Below, one piece after another: positions 16,935 through 25,394 of a DNA stretch of 50,805 bases. The DNA lies in contig JAJEDD010000009.1 in the NCBI GenBank assembly GCA_022821685.1, positions 1 through 50,805 on the forward strand, given 5' to 3'. The notes under the pieces are model-generated. The model was not told the DNA's origin. It made no database searches and was given only the letters and a program-made list of their open reading frames with translations. The position numbers and the translations under genes are program-made. Within the stretch, counting starts at the first letter, position 1. Each line of letters begins with the position of its first letter. The DNA is from Acidimicrobiia bacterium (GTDB lineage Bacteria; Actinomycetota; Acidimicrobiia; Acidimicrobiales; Aldehydirespiratoraceae).

Positions 16935-17696
16935 CGTTGGGCCGAGCGCGGCCTCGAACAGGTTCAGCGTTTGGGTCCAGGCCCGCTTGGCGCCGGTTTG
17001 GCTGTAGTTGGGCGAACCCGGCCAGGTGTAGCCGTGGTCGGCGCCGGGGTGGATGTCGATCACCACCCGCTCGCCCAGCGCCGAGACCGCCTCGATGAAC
17101 GGCTCCATGCTGGCCACCGTCATCATCTGGTCGGCCTCGCCGAAGCCGACGTACAGCGAGCCGGACAGCTCGCCCGCGCTGAGATGCGGCGAGTCGGCCG
17201 CGCCGTCCACCAGGAACGACGGATGCCACATCGAGCCGGCCACGAACTGCTCGGGCAGCCTCATCATCGTGCGGAACACGGCCCGCGCCCCCAGACAGAA
17301 GCCGATGCAGGCGGCCTGGCCCATCGCGGCGGCGCCCCGGTCGCTTGTCACCGCGTCCAGCGCGGCGTCGAGGTCTCGCTGGATGCCGTCGTCGGTGAGC
17401 GCGGCCATGTAGCCGCTGAGGCGATCCTGGCTGCCGGGGTCGTCGGCAACCTCGCTGGGGCCGTAGCCGATCAGGGCGCCGTGGCGGTGGTAGAGGTCGG
17501 GGATGATCACGTCGTAGCCGTGCCCGGCCAGGCGGCGGGCATAGGCCCGCATGGCGTCGCGGATCCCGTAGCGGTCCTGGAACAGCACCACGAGCGGGTA
17601 TGGACCGCCCGCCGCGGGTCGAGCCCGGGGCACCGCCAGCGGCACTGCGTCGCTGTCGGTCAGAAGGATAGATTCGTGAACTTCGAGGCTGCTCAT
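16926..17696 (-). CDS. Dienelactone hydrolase-family protein
   Basis: Alpha/beta hydrolase of 256 residues. The nucleophile elbow IGFCLGARAV near residue 133 carries a cysteine nucleophile, as in dienelactone hydrolases. The acid is plausible in the FGEADQMM loop and the histidine in PGADHGYTW near 222. An N-terminal PYPLVVLFQDRYGIRDAMRAYARRLA segment supplies the usual E/D-R contacts. The substrate is unknown: the family also includes carboxymethylenebutenolidases and unrelated esterases. Its stop overlaps the outer copy of the duplicated start of the next gene. It is divergent from the ATP-grasp gene at 17790. Confidence 0.8.
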   Translation of the reverse strand: MSSLEVHESILLTDSDAVPLAVPRARPAAGGPYPLVVLFQDRYGIRDAMRAYARRLAGHGYDVIIPDLYHRHGALIGYGPSEVADDPGSQDRLSGYMAALTDDGIQRDLDAALDAVTSDRGAAAMGQAACIGFCLGARAVFRTMMRLPEQFVAGSMWHPSFLVDGAADSPHLSAGELSGSLYVGFGEADQMMTVASMEPFIEAVSALGERVVIDIHPGADHGYTWPGSPNYSQTGAKRAWTQTLNLFEAALGPTRG

Positions 17697-17779
17697 GGCG
17701 GGTCAAGCTACCGGAGCCGGCCACAGCGGCGACAAGGCGCCTCGGGCGGGTGCCAGAGCCGTCGGGGGCGTGATCTACC

Positions 17780-17799
17780 ATGGCCGGCCGTGGCCGACC
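17780..17799 (+). repeat. 10-bp tandem duplication at the ATP-grasp start
   Basis: ATGGCCGGCC (17780-17789) is followed directly by GTGGCCGACC (17790-17799), which holds the likely start codon; 8 of 10 bases match. The upper ATG opens only a 9-codon frame. In GC-rich DNA this could be chance. Confidence 0.3.
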
Positions 17800-19289
17800 C
17801 CTCGCCTGAGACCGGGCTGCTAGACGGCTATCGGCCGGTCGACGCATTCGACGAGGCGTTTGATGCCGACGGGTCGGCGCGCCACGGCTACCGGCACATC
17901 GTCGAGCGCTTCTCGGGCCTGGACGCGGCCGAGCTGAAGCGGCTTCAGCGGCTGGTCAACGAGGAGTTCCGGCGCCAGGGGATCACCTTCACCGTGTACA
18001 GCGAGGAGGAGGGAACCGAGCGGATCTGGCCCATGGACCTCTTCCCCCGGCTGATCGCGGCGGCCGAGTGGGACGAGCTCGCCCGCGGCCTGAGCCAGAG
18101 GATCGAGGCCCTCAACCTGTTCCTGGCCGACGTGTACGTCGGCGGTGGCGAGGCGCTCTCCGACGGAGTGGTGCCCCGCTGGCTGGTGGTGTCATCCGGC
18201 GGGTTCGAGCGCAACGCGATGGGCATCCGGATGCCCCACGGCACCCACTGCTGCATCGCCGGCATCGACGTGGTGCGAGGCGCCGACGGCCGCTACCGGG
18301 TGCTCGAGGACAACCTGCGCAACCCCAGCGGGATCTCCTACGTGGTTGAGAACCGGGCCGCCATGGCCAAGGTGTGCAACTGGCTGTTCTACGACCATCC
18401 CGTGGAGCCCGCCAACCATTACGGCCAGATGCTGCGGTCCACGCTCGAGTCGATGGCCCCTGCCGCCGCCGACGCCCCCCAGGTGGTGGTGCTCACGCCG
18501 GGCATCTTCAACTCCGCCTACTTCGAGCACGCCTTCCTGGCCCGGTCGATGGGGGTGGAGCTGGTGGAGGGCCGCGACCTGGTGGTTGACGGTCACCGGG
18601 TGTACGCCCGCACCATCGAAGGGCTCGTCGAGGTCAACGTCATCTACCGGCGCATCGACGACGACTTCCTCGACCCCGTCTCGTTCCGGGCCGACTCCAC
18701 GCTGGGCGTGCCCGGACTGCTCGGCGCGCTGCGGGCGGGCACGGTGACCGTGTGCAACGCGCTCGGCAACGGCGTCGCCGACGACAAGGCGGTGTACCCC
18801 TACGTGCCCGACCTGATCCGCTACTACCTCGGGGTCGAGCCGATCATCGACAACGTGGCCACCTACCGGATGTGGGACCTAGACCATCGCCGCCAGGCGC
18901 TGAGCCGGCTCGATGAGCTGGTGGTCAAGCCGGTCGGCGCCTCGGGCGGCTACGGCGTGCTGATCGGCCCGCACGCCACCGCCGACGAGCTCGAAGAGGC
19001 CAAGGCGAAGATCGAGGCCGAGCCCCGGGAGTGGATCGTGCAGGAGCTGGTGGCGCTGTCGACGCTGCCGTCGTTCGCGGAGGAGCGGCTCGAGCCCCGC
19101 CACCTCGACCTGCGCCCGTTCGTGCTGACCGGGGCGCAGACCCAGGTGTTCCCCGGCGGGCTGACCCGGGTGGCCATGCGGCGGGGGTCTTTGATCGTCA
19201 ACTCGTCGCAGGGCGGCGGATCAAAGGACACCTGGGTGCTCAAGCCCGAGCTGGCCGCTGTGGGACACGCTGAGGGGGAGCTTCGATGA
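17790..19289 (+). CDS. Circularly permuted ATP-grasp protein (DUF404/DUF407)
   Basis: A 499-residue protein predicted to form an amide or peptide bond with ATP. Typical landmarks are [24 protein letters not shown] near 60-85, [16 protein letters not shown] near 150, [19 protein letters not shown] near 170-190, [19 protein letters not shown] near 230 and [13 protein letters not shown] near 380. GTG at 17790 gives [14 protein letters not shown]; a longer open frame upstream is antisense to the hydrolase and not family-like. Its TGA overlaps an ATG at 19286 that belongs to the outer copy of the next gene's start. It forms an operon with an alpha-E protein and a transglutaminase, a known conserved trio whose product is not settled; the proteasome-like Anbu peptidase sometimes found with it is absent. 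Confidence 0.85.
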   Translation: MADPSPETGLLDGYRPVDAFDEAFDADGSARHGYRHIVERFSGLDAAELKRLQRLVNEEFRRQGITFTVYSEEEGTERIWPMDLFPRLIAAAEWDELARGLSQRIEALNLFLADVYVGGGEALSDGVVPRWLVVSSGGFERNAMGIRMPHGTHCCIAGIDVVRGADGRYRVLEDNLRNPSGISYVVENRAAMAKVCNWLFYDHPVEPANHYGQMLRSTLESMAPAAADAPQVVVLTPGIFNSAYFEHAFLARSMGVELVEGRDLVVDGHRVYARTIEGLVEVNVIYRRIDDDFLDPVSFRADSTLGVPGLLGALRAGTVTVCNALGNGVADDKAVYPYVPDLIRYYLGVEPIIDNVATYRMWDLDHRRQALSRLDELVVKPVGASGGYGVLIGPHATADELEEAKAKIEAEPREWIVQELVALSTLPSFAEERLEPRHLDLRPFVLTGAQTQVFPGGLTRVAMRRGSLIVNSSQGGGSKDTWVLKPELAAVGHAEGELR

Positions 19290-19343
19290 TCCTGGCCCGT
19301 CATGCCGTGGGGGAGCTTCGATGATCCTGGCCCGCCATGCCGA
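19274..19343 (+). repeat. 35-bp tandem duplication at the ATP-grasp/alpha-E junction
   Basis: Two adjacent 35-base copies (19274-19308 and 19309-19343) share GGGGGAGCTTCGATGATCCT and then GGCCCGYCATGCCG, differing at one inner base. The unit is the end of the ATP-grasp gene (G-E-L-R-stop) plus the start of the alpha-E gene (MILARHA). The first copy keeps the ATP-grasp stop and the second keeps the true alpha-E start. Between them is a 12-codon frame, [12 protein letters not shown], whose TGA again overlaps the downstream ATG. Confidence 0.85.
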
Positions 19344-20331
19344 CGCGTTGCTGTGGGCGGGCCGCTACCTGGAGCGGGCCGAGAACACCGCCCGCTGCCT
19401 GACCTATGCAGCCGACTCGATCATCCAGCTTCGCTCCGACGAGGCCCGCTTCGACGGCGAGAAGCTGGTGCGCACCCTCGGCCTCGAGTCGGAGCTGGCC
19501 GAGGCGGGTTCGCTGGAGAGCAGTCCCCAGTTGGTGGCGTTCCTGCTGTCGGACCGCGACAATGCGGGCTCGCTGGTGTCGTCGGTCGTGGCGCTGCGCG
19601 AGAACCTGCGCTCGGTGCGCGACCGCATCCCCATCGAGTTGTGGGAGGAGGCCAACGGCCTGTACCTGCGGTTCCCGTTCCTCGGCCACGCCCAGGCCGA
19701 GTCCCGCGGCCTGCACGAGGTGCTGCTGATGGTGCGCCGGGCCTGCCTGGCCATGTCCGGTGTGCTCAACGAGGGCATGAGGCGCGACGAGGGCCACGCC
19801 TTCGTGGTGATCGGACGGATGCTGGAGCGGGCGACGTTCACGGTGGCGCTGCTGCGGTCGGACCTGCCCGGCGCCGGCAATGGGGCCGATGCCGTCCGCA
19901 TGCTGCGCCTCACCAGCTCGCTGCAGGCCTACCACCGCCAGCGGCGCCGCGATCCCGACCCCTTCGACGTGATGCAGTACCTGATGCACGCGCCGGATCT
20001 GCCTCGCTCAGTGCTGTCGTGCGTCGGCCGGGCCGAGGAGTGCCTCAAGGGCCTGGGATCGGTGGGCCCGGCCCTGACCCGATCGCGTCGGCGGGCCGGG
20101 GTGCTGCGAGTCCGCCTTGAGCTGGGCGAGACCGTCGAGGGGATGGAGGCCGAACCGGCCCAGACGCTGGACGCACTGGCCGCGGAGTTCGACGACCTGG
20201 CGCTCGAGGTCCAGTCCGGCCTGGTGCCGCCGCTGGAGATGACCGCGGTGCGCTCCCAGTACGTCCGCCCCGGCGCCGCGGGCGTGGCTGCGGGCGTGTG
20301 GCCGGTCGGAACCCGGGACCGGCCGCGGTGA
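19321..20331 (+). CDS. Alpha-E domain protein (DUF403)
   Basis: A 336-residue all-helical protein that nearly always accompanies the circularly permuted ATP-grasp and a transglutaminase. Diagnostic stretches are LLWAGRYLERAENTARCL at residues 10-27, AENLRSVRDRIP-like RENLRSVRDRIPIELWEEAN near 93-112, and the Arg-rich middle with QAYHRQRRRDPDPFDVMQYL near 200-220. Its biochemical role is unknown. ATG at 19321 is the second of two tandem starts; the first, at 19286, leads into a 12-codon frame. Its stop overlaps the next start (GTGA). Confidence 0.8.
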   Translation: MILARHADALLWAGRYLERAENTARCLTYAADSIIQLRSDEARFDGEKLVRTLGLESELAEAGSLESSPQLVAFLLSDRDNAGSLVSSVVALRENLRSVRDRIPIELWEEANGLYLRFPFLGHAQAESRGLHEVLLMVRRACLAMSGVLNEGMRRDEGHAFVVIGRMLERATFTVALLRSDLPGAGNGADAVRMLRLTSSLQAYHRQRRRDPDPFDVMQYLMHAPDLPRSVLSCVGRAEECLKGLGSVGPALTRSRRRAGVLRVRLELGETVEGMEAEPAQTLDALAAEFDDLALEVQSGLVPPLEMTAVRSQYVRPGAAGVAAGVWPVGTRDRPR

Positions 20332-21287
20332 GGCTCGACATCAAGTATCGGATCCACTTCCGGTACTCCGAGGCGGTCACCGAGTCGCAGAACGAGGTCC
20401 GGGTGCGCCCCCGCGACGACGACCGCCAGCGGCTCCTGTCGTTCCTGCTGACGCCGCGGCCCGCGGTTGCGGTGCTGCACGCCGTCGACTACTGGGGCAC
20501 CGCGGTGTCACACATCGGGGTGCGAACCGCGCACGACGAGCTCGAACTGGTGGCCGAGGCTTCGGTGGTGACTGCGGCCCGGGCCGACCCCGCCGATGCG
20601 GCACCGATGGAGGCGCTGGCGTCGGACGCCTTCCGGTCGGAGCATTTCGAGATGCTGGCGCCGTCTCAGCATGTGCAGCCCAGCGCCGCGGTGGTCCAGC
20701 GGGCCGAGGCTGCGGTGTCGGGCGCGACCAGCGTGACCGGTGCGGTGGCTGCGGTGGTGGACGAGGCGCGGCGGGTGCTCGACTACTCGCCGGGATCAAC
20801 CGATATCGGCGTGTCGCTCGACGAGCTGGTGGCCGGAGGCGTCGGAGTGTGTCAGGATTTCGCCCACCTGACCATCGGAATGCTGCGATCGGTCCAGATC
20901 CCGGCCCGGTACGTGTCGGGCTACCTGTTCGCGGCCGACGAGACGGAGTCGTCCGACTCGCTTGTCGAGGGCGGTGGCCCGGTTAGCGTGCAGACGCATG
21001 CCTGGGTGGAGGCGGCTGTGCCCGGCTCGGGCTGGTGGGCGCTGGATCCGACCAACGGCGGCCCGGTGGGGGAGCGTCATGTGGTGATCGGCTGCGGCCG
21101 CGACTACCGCGACGTGTCGCCGGTGAGGGGCGCATTCATGGGTGCCGCCACCGCCGAAGTGGACGCTGAGGTCGTGATCGGCGAGCGGATCGGCCAACAA
21201 CGGCCCGCGACGGTTGCCGCTGCTGCCCCGGTCGCCGCGCCCGCGGACGCAGGTTGGCACTACCAGCAGGGCCAACAACAGCAGTAG
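20328..21287 (+). CDS. Transglutaminase-like cysteine protease/amidase
   Basis: A 319-residue protein with an N-terminal beta region (RLDIKYRIHFRYSEAVTESQNEVRVRPR) and a transglutaminase core. The Cys-His-Asp triad is visible in GVGVCQDFAH near 170, QTHAWVEA near 222 and ALDPTNG near 240. The GTG at 20328 overlaps the alpha-E stop by 4 bases and gives the normal family start; an earlier GTG would add an Arg/Pro-rich tail. The C-terminus ends in Ala/Gln-rich sequence (QQGQQQQ). It may cut or join the product of the ATP-grasp enzyme. The 3' end lies in a 70-base tandem duplication. Confidence 0.8.
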   Translation: MRLDIKYRIHFRYSEAVTESQNEVRVRPRDDDRQRLLSFLLTPRPAVAVLHAVDYWGTAVSHIGVRTAHDELELVAEASVVTAARADPADAAPMEALASDAFRSEHFEMLAPSQHVQPSAAVVQRAEAAVSGATSVTGAVAAVVDEARRVLDYSPGSTDIGVSLDELVAGGVGVCQDFAHLTIGMLRSVQIPARYVSGYLFAADETESSDSLVEGGGPVSVQTHAWVEAAVPGSGWWALDPTNGGPVGERHVVIGCGRDYRDVSPVRGAFMGAATAEVDAEVVIGERIGQQRPATVAAAAPVAAPADAGWHYQQGQQQQ

Positions 21288-21388
21288 CGAACGCGTGCTG
21301 CGGTGCCCATCGCCCGCCGCTGTTGGAGCGCACGAGCGCCCCGTCCCACAGCAGTAGCGAATGTGTGCAGCTGTGCCCTCGCCCGGCG
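21278..21388. repeat. 70-bp tandem duplication past the transglutaminase stop
   Basis: ACAGCAGTAGCGAA occurs exactly at 21278-21291, where it includes the TAG stop, and at 21348-21361. Similarity continues for ~27 more bases (GYGTGCWGCKGTGCCC then TCGCCCG). The copies differ at about six positions, with one 1-base gap. The period is 70. They fill most of the gap between the convergent transglutaminase and MFS genes. Confidence 0.75.
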
Positions 21389-21396
21389 GATGCAGC

Positions 21397-22599
21397 TCAC
21401 GATGATTGTGCCGCCGCGCCGCCCCGGGCCCATAGCTGACAGGCCAGCGCGATCGAGCTGTAGGCGAAGTAGGCGATGCCGATCGGCATGACCGAGCCGT
21501 CGATGGCCCGGTCGGTGAACGAGGCCAGCAGCGAGCCCAGCATCCAGGTGCTGGCCCCCAGCACCGACGCGGCGGTGCCCGCCATGGCCCCCATCGGCTC
21601 CAGCGCCAGGCTCATCGCGGTCGGGAAGACCGCCACATGAACGGCGTTGCAGAGGCTGAACAGCACCAGCCACACCATGAAGGACGGTTGTCCGGCGCCC
21701 GCCACCGTGACCGCGAACAATCCGAGCGAGGATGCTGCGAAACTGCCGCTGGCCCCGAGCGCCAGCTGGCGGGCGTTCACGCGGCGCAGCAGCCGGTTGC
21801 TGGTCAAGGCCACCGCGGCCGCGATCAGCGCCGAGACGGTGAAGTACGGGACGAACCACCCAGAGCGGTCGTACACATCGGCGAAGATCAGCTCGGTGCT
21901 GCCCAAATACGACAGGAACGCCCCGAAGCCGAAGGTGACCATGAGGGTGTAGCCGAGCGAGACGCGGTTGGAGATCACCGAGCGGAAGCCCCGCAGCATT
22001 GGCCGCAATTGCAGCGACCGGCGGTGGGCGGGGTCGAGGGTCTCGTCGAGCCGCAGCGACCACGTCACCGCCGCCATAGAGGTGAATACGCCGAAGGCCA
22101 TCACCCAGCGCCATGAGCCGACTACCACCAGCACCTTGCCCAGCACCGGGGCGATGATCGGCGCGATGAAGAACACCGTCTGAATGAGGGTCATCACCCG
22201 GGCCATGGCCGTGCCGGCGAAGCGGTCGCGCACGATGGCCTGCGTCAGGATCCGCGGTCCGGCGGCCGCAGCGCCCCATACGAACCGGGCGCCGTAGAGA
22301 ACAGCCAGCGTGGGGGCCAGCGCCGCTGCCAGCGCAGCCGCCGCATAGAGCAGCAGGCTTCCGGCCAGCACCGGCTTGCGGCCCACTGCGTCGGCGATGG
22401 GCCCGTAGAACAGGTGCCCCACCCCCGCTCCCATCACGTAGAGGGTCACGGTGAGCGACAGCCGGGTGGAGTCGTCGTCGAGACCGAACGCGGGGCGCAT
22501 CTGCTCGAAGGCGGGCAGCATGATGTCGATCGCCAACGCAGTCAGGCCCGTCAACAGCCCCAACAGCAGCACGAACTCTCGCTCGCCCATGCGGCTCAT
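21397..22599 (-). CDS. MFS transporter, Bcr/CflA-like drug exporter
   Basis: A 400-residue inner-membrane protein with about 12 hydrophobic segments. Family marks are ALAIDIMLPAFEQMRPAFG near 17-35, GHLFYGPIADAVGRKPVLAG near 57-76 (the MFS loop 2-3 motif) and RDRFAGTAMARVMTLIQTVFFIAPIIAPVLG near 124-155, like Bcr. It is likely a proton-driven efflux pump; the substrate cannot be inferred. ATG at 22599 (MSRMGEREF) is chosen; ATG at 22590 and an in-frame GTG at 22641 are alternatives. The same start sequence is repeated 74 bases upstream. Confidence 0.8.
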   Translation of the reverse strand: MSRMGEREFVLLLGLLTGLTALAIDIMLPAFEQMRPAFGLDDDSTRLSLTVTLYVMGAGVGHLFYGPIADAVGRKPVLAGSLLLYAAAALAAALAPTLAVLYGARFVWGAAAAGPRILTQAIVRDRFAGTAMARVMTLIQTVFFIAPIIAPVLGKVLVVVGSWRWVMAFGVFTSMAAVTWSLRLDETLDPAHRRSLQLRPMLRGFRSVISNRVSLGYTLMVTFGFGAFLSYLGSTELIFADVYDRSGWFVPYFTVSALIAAAVALTSNRLLRRVNARQLALGASGSFAASSLGLFAVTVAGAGQPSFMVWLVLFSLCNAVHVAVFPTAMSLALEPMGAMAGTAASVLGASTWMLGSLLASFTDRAIDGSVMPIGIAYFAYSSIALACQLWARGGAAAQSS

Positions 22600-22676
22600 C
22601 GTGTCGAGCCTCCCTGGGCGCAGTAGCTGTCCGACGGGCACGCGGCGGTGAACTCGCGCATCATGCGGCTCATCGG
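22588..22676 (-). repeat. Duplicated MFS start region with a 25-codon upstream frame
   Basis: CGATGAGCCGCATG occurs exactly twice on the minus strand, at the gene start (ATG 22599) and 74 bases upstream (ATG 22673). The outer copy encodes MSRMMREF against MSRMGEREF for the transporter. It runs 25 codons to a TGA that overlaps the true start as ATGA. A GGGAGG ribosome binding site lies late in the spacer and serves the inner start. Confidence 0.65.
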
Positions 22677-22793
22677 GACATGCCGTTCTGGGCCCAAGGC
22701 TGTTCGGGCGTGCTCACCGCGGCGAGTCTGCCCCAGCCACAGCCCGCAACCCTCCGCGGCTAGAGGCGGGGCGGGCGCCGATACGGTGAGGCC

Positions 22794-24470
22794 GTGCGCC
22801 AGTTGATCACCGACGCGCTGATCGTCACCGGCGAGCGCGGGTCTGAGCCCTGCGTTGGCGACGTGCTGATCGACGGCGACCGCATCGTTCATCTGGGGCA
22901 GGTGCCGCCCAGCGCGGCCGCGGGCGCGGAGCGCACCATCGACGCCGCCGGTCGGGTGCTCGCCCCCGGCTTCGTCGACACCCACAACCACGGCGCCCTC
23001 GCCGGAACCCGCCTCGGCAACAACGGCATCCCGGTCAGCTGCGAGATGGCGGTGCGGGGCGGGGTCACCAAGCGGATCTGCGGCGTGGACGGCCTGTCGC
23101 CCGCACCGGTGGCCAACGACCAGCGGGCCGAGTACGCCGCCCAACTCGCCCCCCTCGACGGCACTGCAGGCCCCGCCGGAGACCCCGACGGCGACGACCC
23201 CGCCGGGGGCCTCGACTGGCCGTGGACCACTATGGAGGGGTTCCTGGCCTGGCATCTGGGCCGGTCCGTCACCGACCTGGGCATGCACCTGGGCCACAGC
23301 GCGGTGCGTCGCACGGTCATGGGCAACCTCGACCGCACCGCTGACGACGCCCAGATCAGGGCCATGGCCGAGGTCGTGCGTCGGGAGGCGCCCTGGTGCC
23401 TGGGGCTGTCCACCGGGCTGGTGTACAACCCGGCCGTCTACTCAGACCAGCGCGAGATCACCGCCCTGGTGCGGGCGTTCAACGAGGTCAAGCCGGGCGC
23501 GCTCTACCCGCATCTGCGCTCGGAGAGCGACGAGATCGTCGAGGCCCTCGAAGAGGTGATCGTTGCCGCGGTCGACGGCGGCGGCGGCTATTGCAGCGAG
23601 CACTCCAAGATCGCGGGGCGCCGCAACTGGGACCGCTTCGGCGAGGTGGCGGCCAGGCTCGACGACGCCTCCGGCTCGGTGCCCACCATGGGCAACATGT
23701 ACCCCTACACCGCGGGCAGCACCACCGCCGATGCGCTGTTTCCGCCCGAGGTGCGCTCGGGCACCCGAGCCGAGTTCCTGGCCCGGCTGACCGACGACCG
23801 GGTGAGGGAATTCGCCTTCGAGAAGATCTACGGCGACGGGGCAGGCTGGGACAACTTCGTGGCCTTCTGCGGCGGCTTGGAGGGCATCCAGATCGCCGGG
23901 GTGCTCGAGGGCGCGGGCGACGAGTTCCTGGGCAAGCGCTTCTCCGACGTGGTGCTGGCCGCCGGGGTGACCGACATGGGCTCGATCGAGGCCCACGACG
24001 CGGTGTGCGACTTCTTCCTGCACAACCGGGGCGAGGTGTCGATCATCAGCCACTACGGCAACGAGGCCACCGTGGAGCGGTTCTTCCGCCGTCCGGACAT
24101 GGCGCTGTGCACCGACGGGCTGATGCCGGGGCCGGGCCAGAAGCCGCACCCCCGGTCGCTGGGCGCCTTCCCCAAAGCGCTGCGGATGGCTCGGGAGCTG
24201 GGCATCCCGGTGGCCGAGATCGTGCACCGGCTGGCGGTGCTGCCGTGCGACTTCATGGGGCTGGCGAGCCCGGTGCTGCGTGAGGGCGCCGACGCCTCGC
24301 TGGTGCTGATCGACTGGGACCGCGTCACCGAGCGCAACAGCTATGAGGATCCCCTGGTGCCGCCCGCAGGCATCGACGCCACCTGGGTCCACGGCGACCT
24401 GGTGCAACACGAGGGCCGTATACACCCGCCCGCCACCTTCGCTGGCCGCCACCTACAAACCGCCCCCTGA
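22794..24470 (+). CDS. N-acyl-D-amino-acid deacylase-family amidohydrolase
   Basis: A 558-residue metal-dependent amidohydrolase. The N-terminal composite beta domain (LITDALIVTGERGSEPCVGDVLIDGDRIVHLG) is followed by the metal motif GFVDTHNHG near 63-71, then GLSTGLVYNPAVYSD near 205, YPHLRSESDE near 240 and CTDGLMPGPGQKPHPRSLGAFPK near 440-462, all typical of D-aminoacylases. It would release free D-amino acids from N-acyl forms, or act on a related ring amide. The start is a GTG at 22794; GTGAGGCC at 22786 is a near copy of it. It stands alone, divergent from the MFS gene. Confidence 0.8.
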   Translation: MRQLITDALIVTGERGSEPCVGDVLIDGDRIVHLGQVPPSAAAGAERTIDAAGRVLAPGFVDTHNHGALAGTRLGNNGIPVSCEMAVRGGVTKRICGVDGLSPAPVANDQRAEYAAQLAPLDGTAGPAGDPDGDDPAGGLDWPWTTMEGFLAWHLGRSVTDLGMHLGHSAVRRTVMGNLDRTADDAQIRAMAEVVRREAPWCLGLSTGLVYNPAVYSDQREITALVRAFNEVKPGALYPHLRSESDEIVEALEEVIVAAVDGGGGYCSEHSKIAGRRNWDRFGEVAARLDDASGSVPTMGNMYPYTAGSTTADALFPPEVRSGTRAEFLARLTDDRVREFAFEKIYGDGAGWDNFVAFCGGLEGIQIAGVLEGAGDEFLGKRFSDVVLAAGVTDMGSIEAHDAVCDFFLHNRGEVSIISHYGNEATVERFFRRPDMALCTDGLMPGPGQKPHPRSLGAFPKALRMARELGIPVAEIVHRLAVLPCDFMGLASPVLREGADASLVLIDWDRVTERNSYEDPLVPPAGIDATWVHGDLVQHEGRIHPPATFAGRHLQTAP

Positions 24471-24583
24471 CCCGTCGGCGTCTCTCCTCACCCAGTCACT
24501 CAAGGTTGTATTGTCCACAGGCTTGCTATTCTCAGATTCATTGAATGCAAAGTTTGGTCTTGATACCTTTTGGAGGCACCACC

Positions 24584-24826
24584 ATGGATTCAGCACTCAT
24601 TGCAACTGTCGTCGGAGTTCTCGGAGCAGGCTTCCTGGGAATGCTCGGCTACTTCCTGCAGGCACTGCGGTCCGACATCGGAACTCTCGGCAGCCGCCTT
24701 GGTCGGGTGGAGAAGTCGCTGGCTCGCGTCGAGGTCACACTGGCTGAGCACGGTCGCCTGCTTGAGCGGATGGCCGACCACGGAGAACGCATAGCCGCCC
24801 TTGAGGGTCAACGAAGCGATGTCTGA
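24584..24826 (+). CDS. Small membrane protein with C-terminal coiled coil
   Basis: An 80-residue protein: one hydrophobic segment near the N-terminus (ALIATVVGVLGAGFLGMLGY, residues 4-23) followed by a charged heptad-like helix (LGSRLGRVEKSLARVEVTLAEHGRLLERM). GGAGG (24572-24576) sits 7 bases before the ATG, making this start better than an ATG at 24545. No family name can be assigned; this layout is seen in small phage-like, stress or division-associated proteins. The ~100 bases upstream are clearly AT-richer than the surroundings and probably hold its promoter. It converges on the globin gene with a hairpin between. Confidence 0.6.
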   Translation: MDSALIATVVGVLGAGFLGMLGYFLQALRSDIGTLGSRLGRVEKSLARVEVTLAEHGRLLERMADHGERIAALEGQRSDV

Positions 24827-24846
24827 CCCCCGCTTAGGGCGGTCAG
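24823..24846. terminator. Terminator-like hairpin between convergent genes
   Basis: CTGACC (24823-24828) pairs exactly with GGTCAG (24841-24846), and an inner CCC/GGG extends the stem around a GCTTA loop, with one bulged C. It covers both stop codons, so it could end transcripts from either side. There is no T run. Confidence 0.5.
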
Positions 24847-25394
24847 TCGGGCTGGTTGATTAGGTGGGTCGCCGCGTTGTCGAAGTGCTCGAACATGGCG
24901 GCTCGGATCTCGGCTGGCAGGGGGTGGCCGTCGGTGATTGTGGCCGCGTCGAGGGAGGCCGTCATGTGGGCCATCCAGGCGTCGCGCTCGGCTGAGCCGA
25001 TGGCGAACGGGAGGTGACGCATGCGCAGGCGGGGGTGGCCGCGCTCGTCGCTGTAGAGCGGCGGTCCGCCCCAATACTGGGCCAAGAACCCCGCCAGCCG
25101 TCGGCGCGACGGCCCCAGGTCGCGCGGGTACATGGGCCGCAGCAACTCGTCGTTCTCGACCGCGTCGTAGAACCGGTCGACCAGATCGTCGAAGAACGGC
25201 TGGCCTCCCACCGCCTCATACACCGTCGGCGGCGCCTGCATGGCCTCGCGCAGCGATCCCTTCAGGTTCACCCCTGCGGAAAAGCTGTCGCCGGACTCGT
25301 CGGGTCCGGTCTCGGTCGCGCCGTCGCGGACGCTGCCATCGTTGGCGCGGGCCTCGGCGGACTCGTCGCGTCCGGCGGCGGTCTTGGCGGTCAC
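24843..25394 (-). CDS. Group II truncated hemoglobin
   Basis: A 183-residue heme protein binding O2 or NO. A non-globin N-terminal leader of ~58 mostly polar residues precedes the globin fold (YEAVGGQPFFDDLVDRFYDAVENDELLRPMYP). The group II markers are the B10 tyrosine in DRFYDAV, the proximal histidine in RMRHLPFAIG and the G8 tryptophan in ERDAWMAHM. GTG at 25394 overlaps the stop of the upstream DUF2236 gene (GTGA), so the two heme proteins are probably co-translated. It may supply O2 to, or protect, that oxygenase; this is inference from the pairing only. Confidence 0.85.
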   Translation of the reverse strand: MTAKTAAGRDESAEARANDGSVRDGATETGPDESGDSFSAGVNLKGSLREAMQAPPTVYEAVGGQPFFDDLVDRFYDAVENDELLRPMYPRDLGPSRRRLAGFLAQYWGGPPLYSDERGHPRLRMRHLPFAIGSAERDAWMAHMTASLDAATITDGHPLPAEIRAAMFEHFDNAATHLINQPD

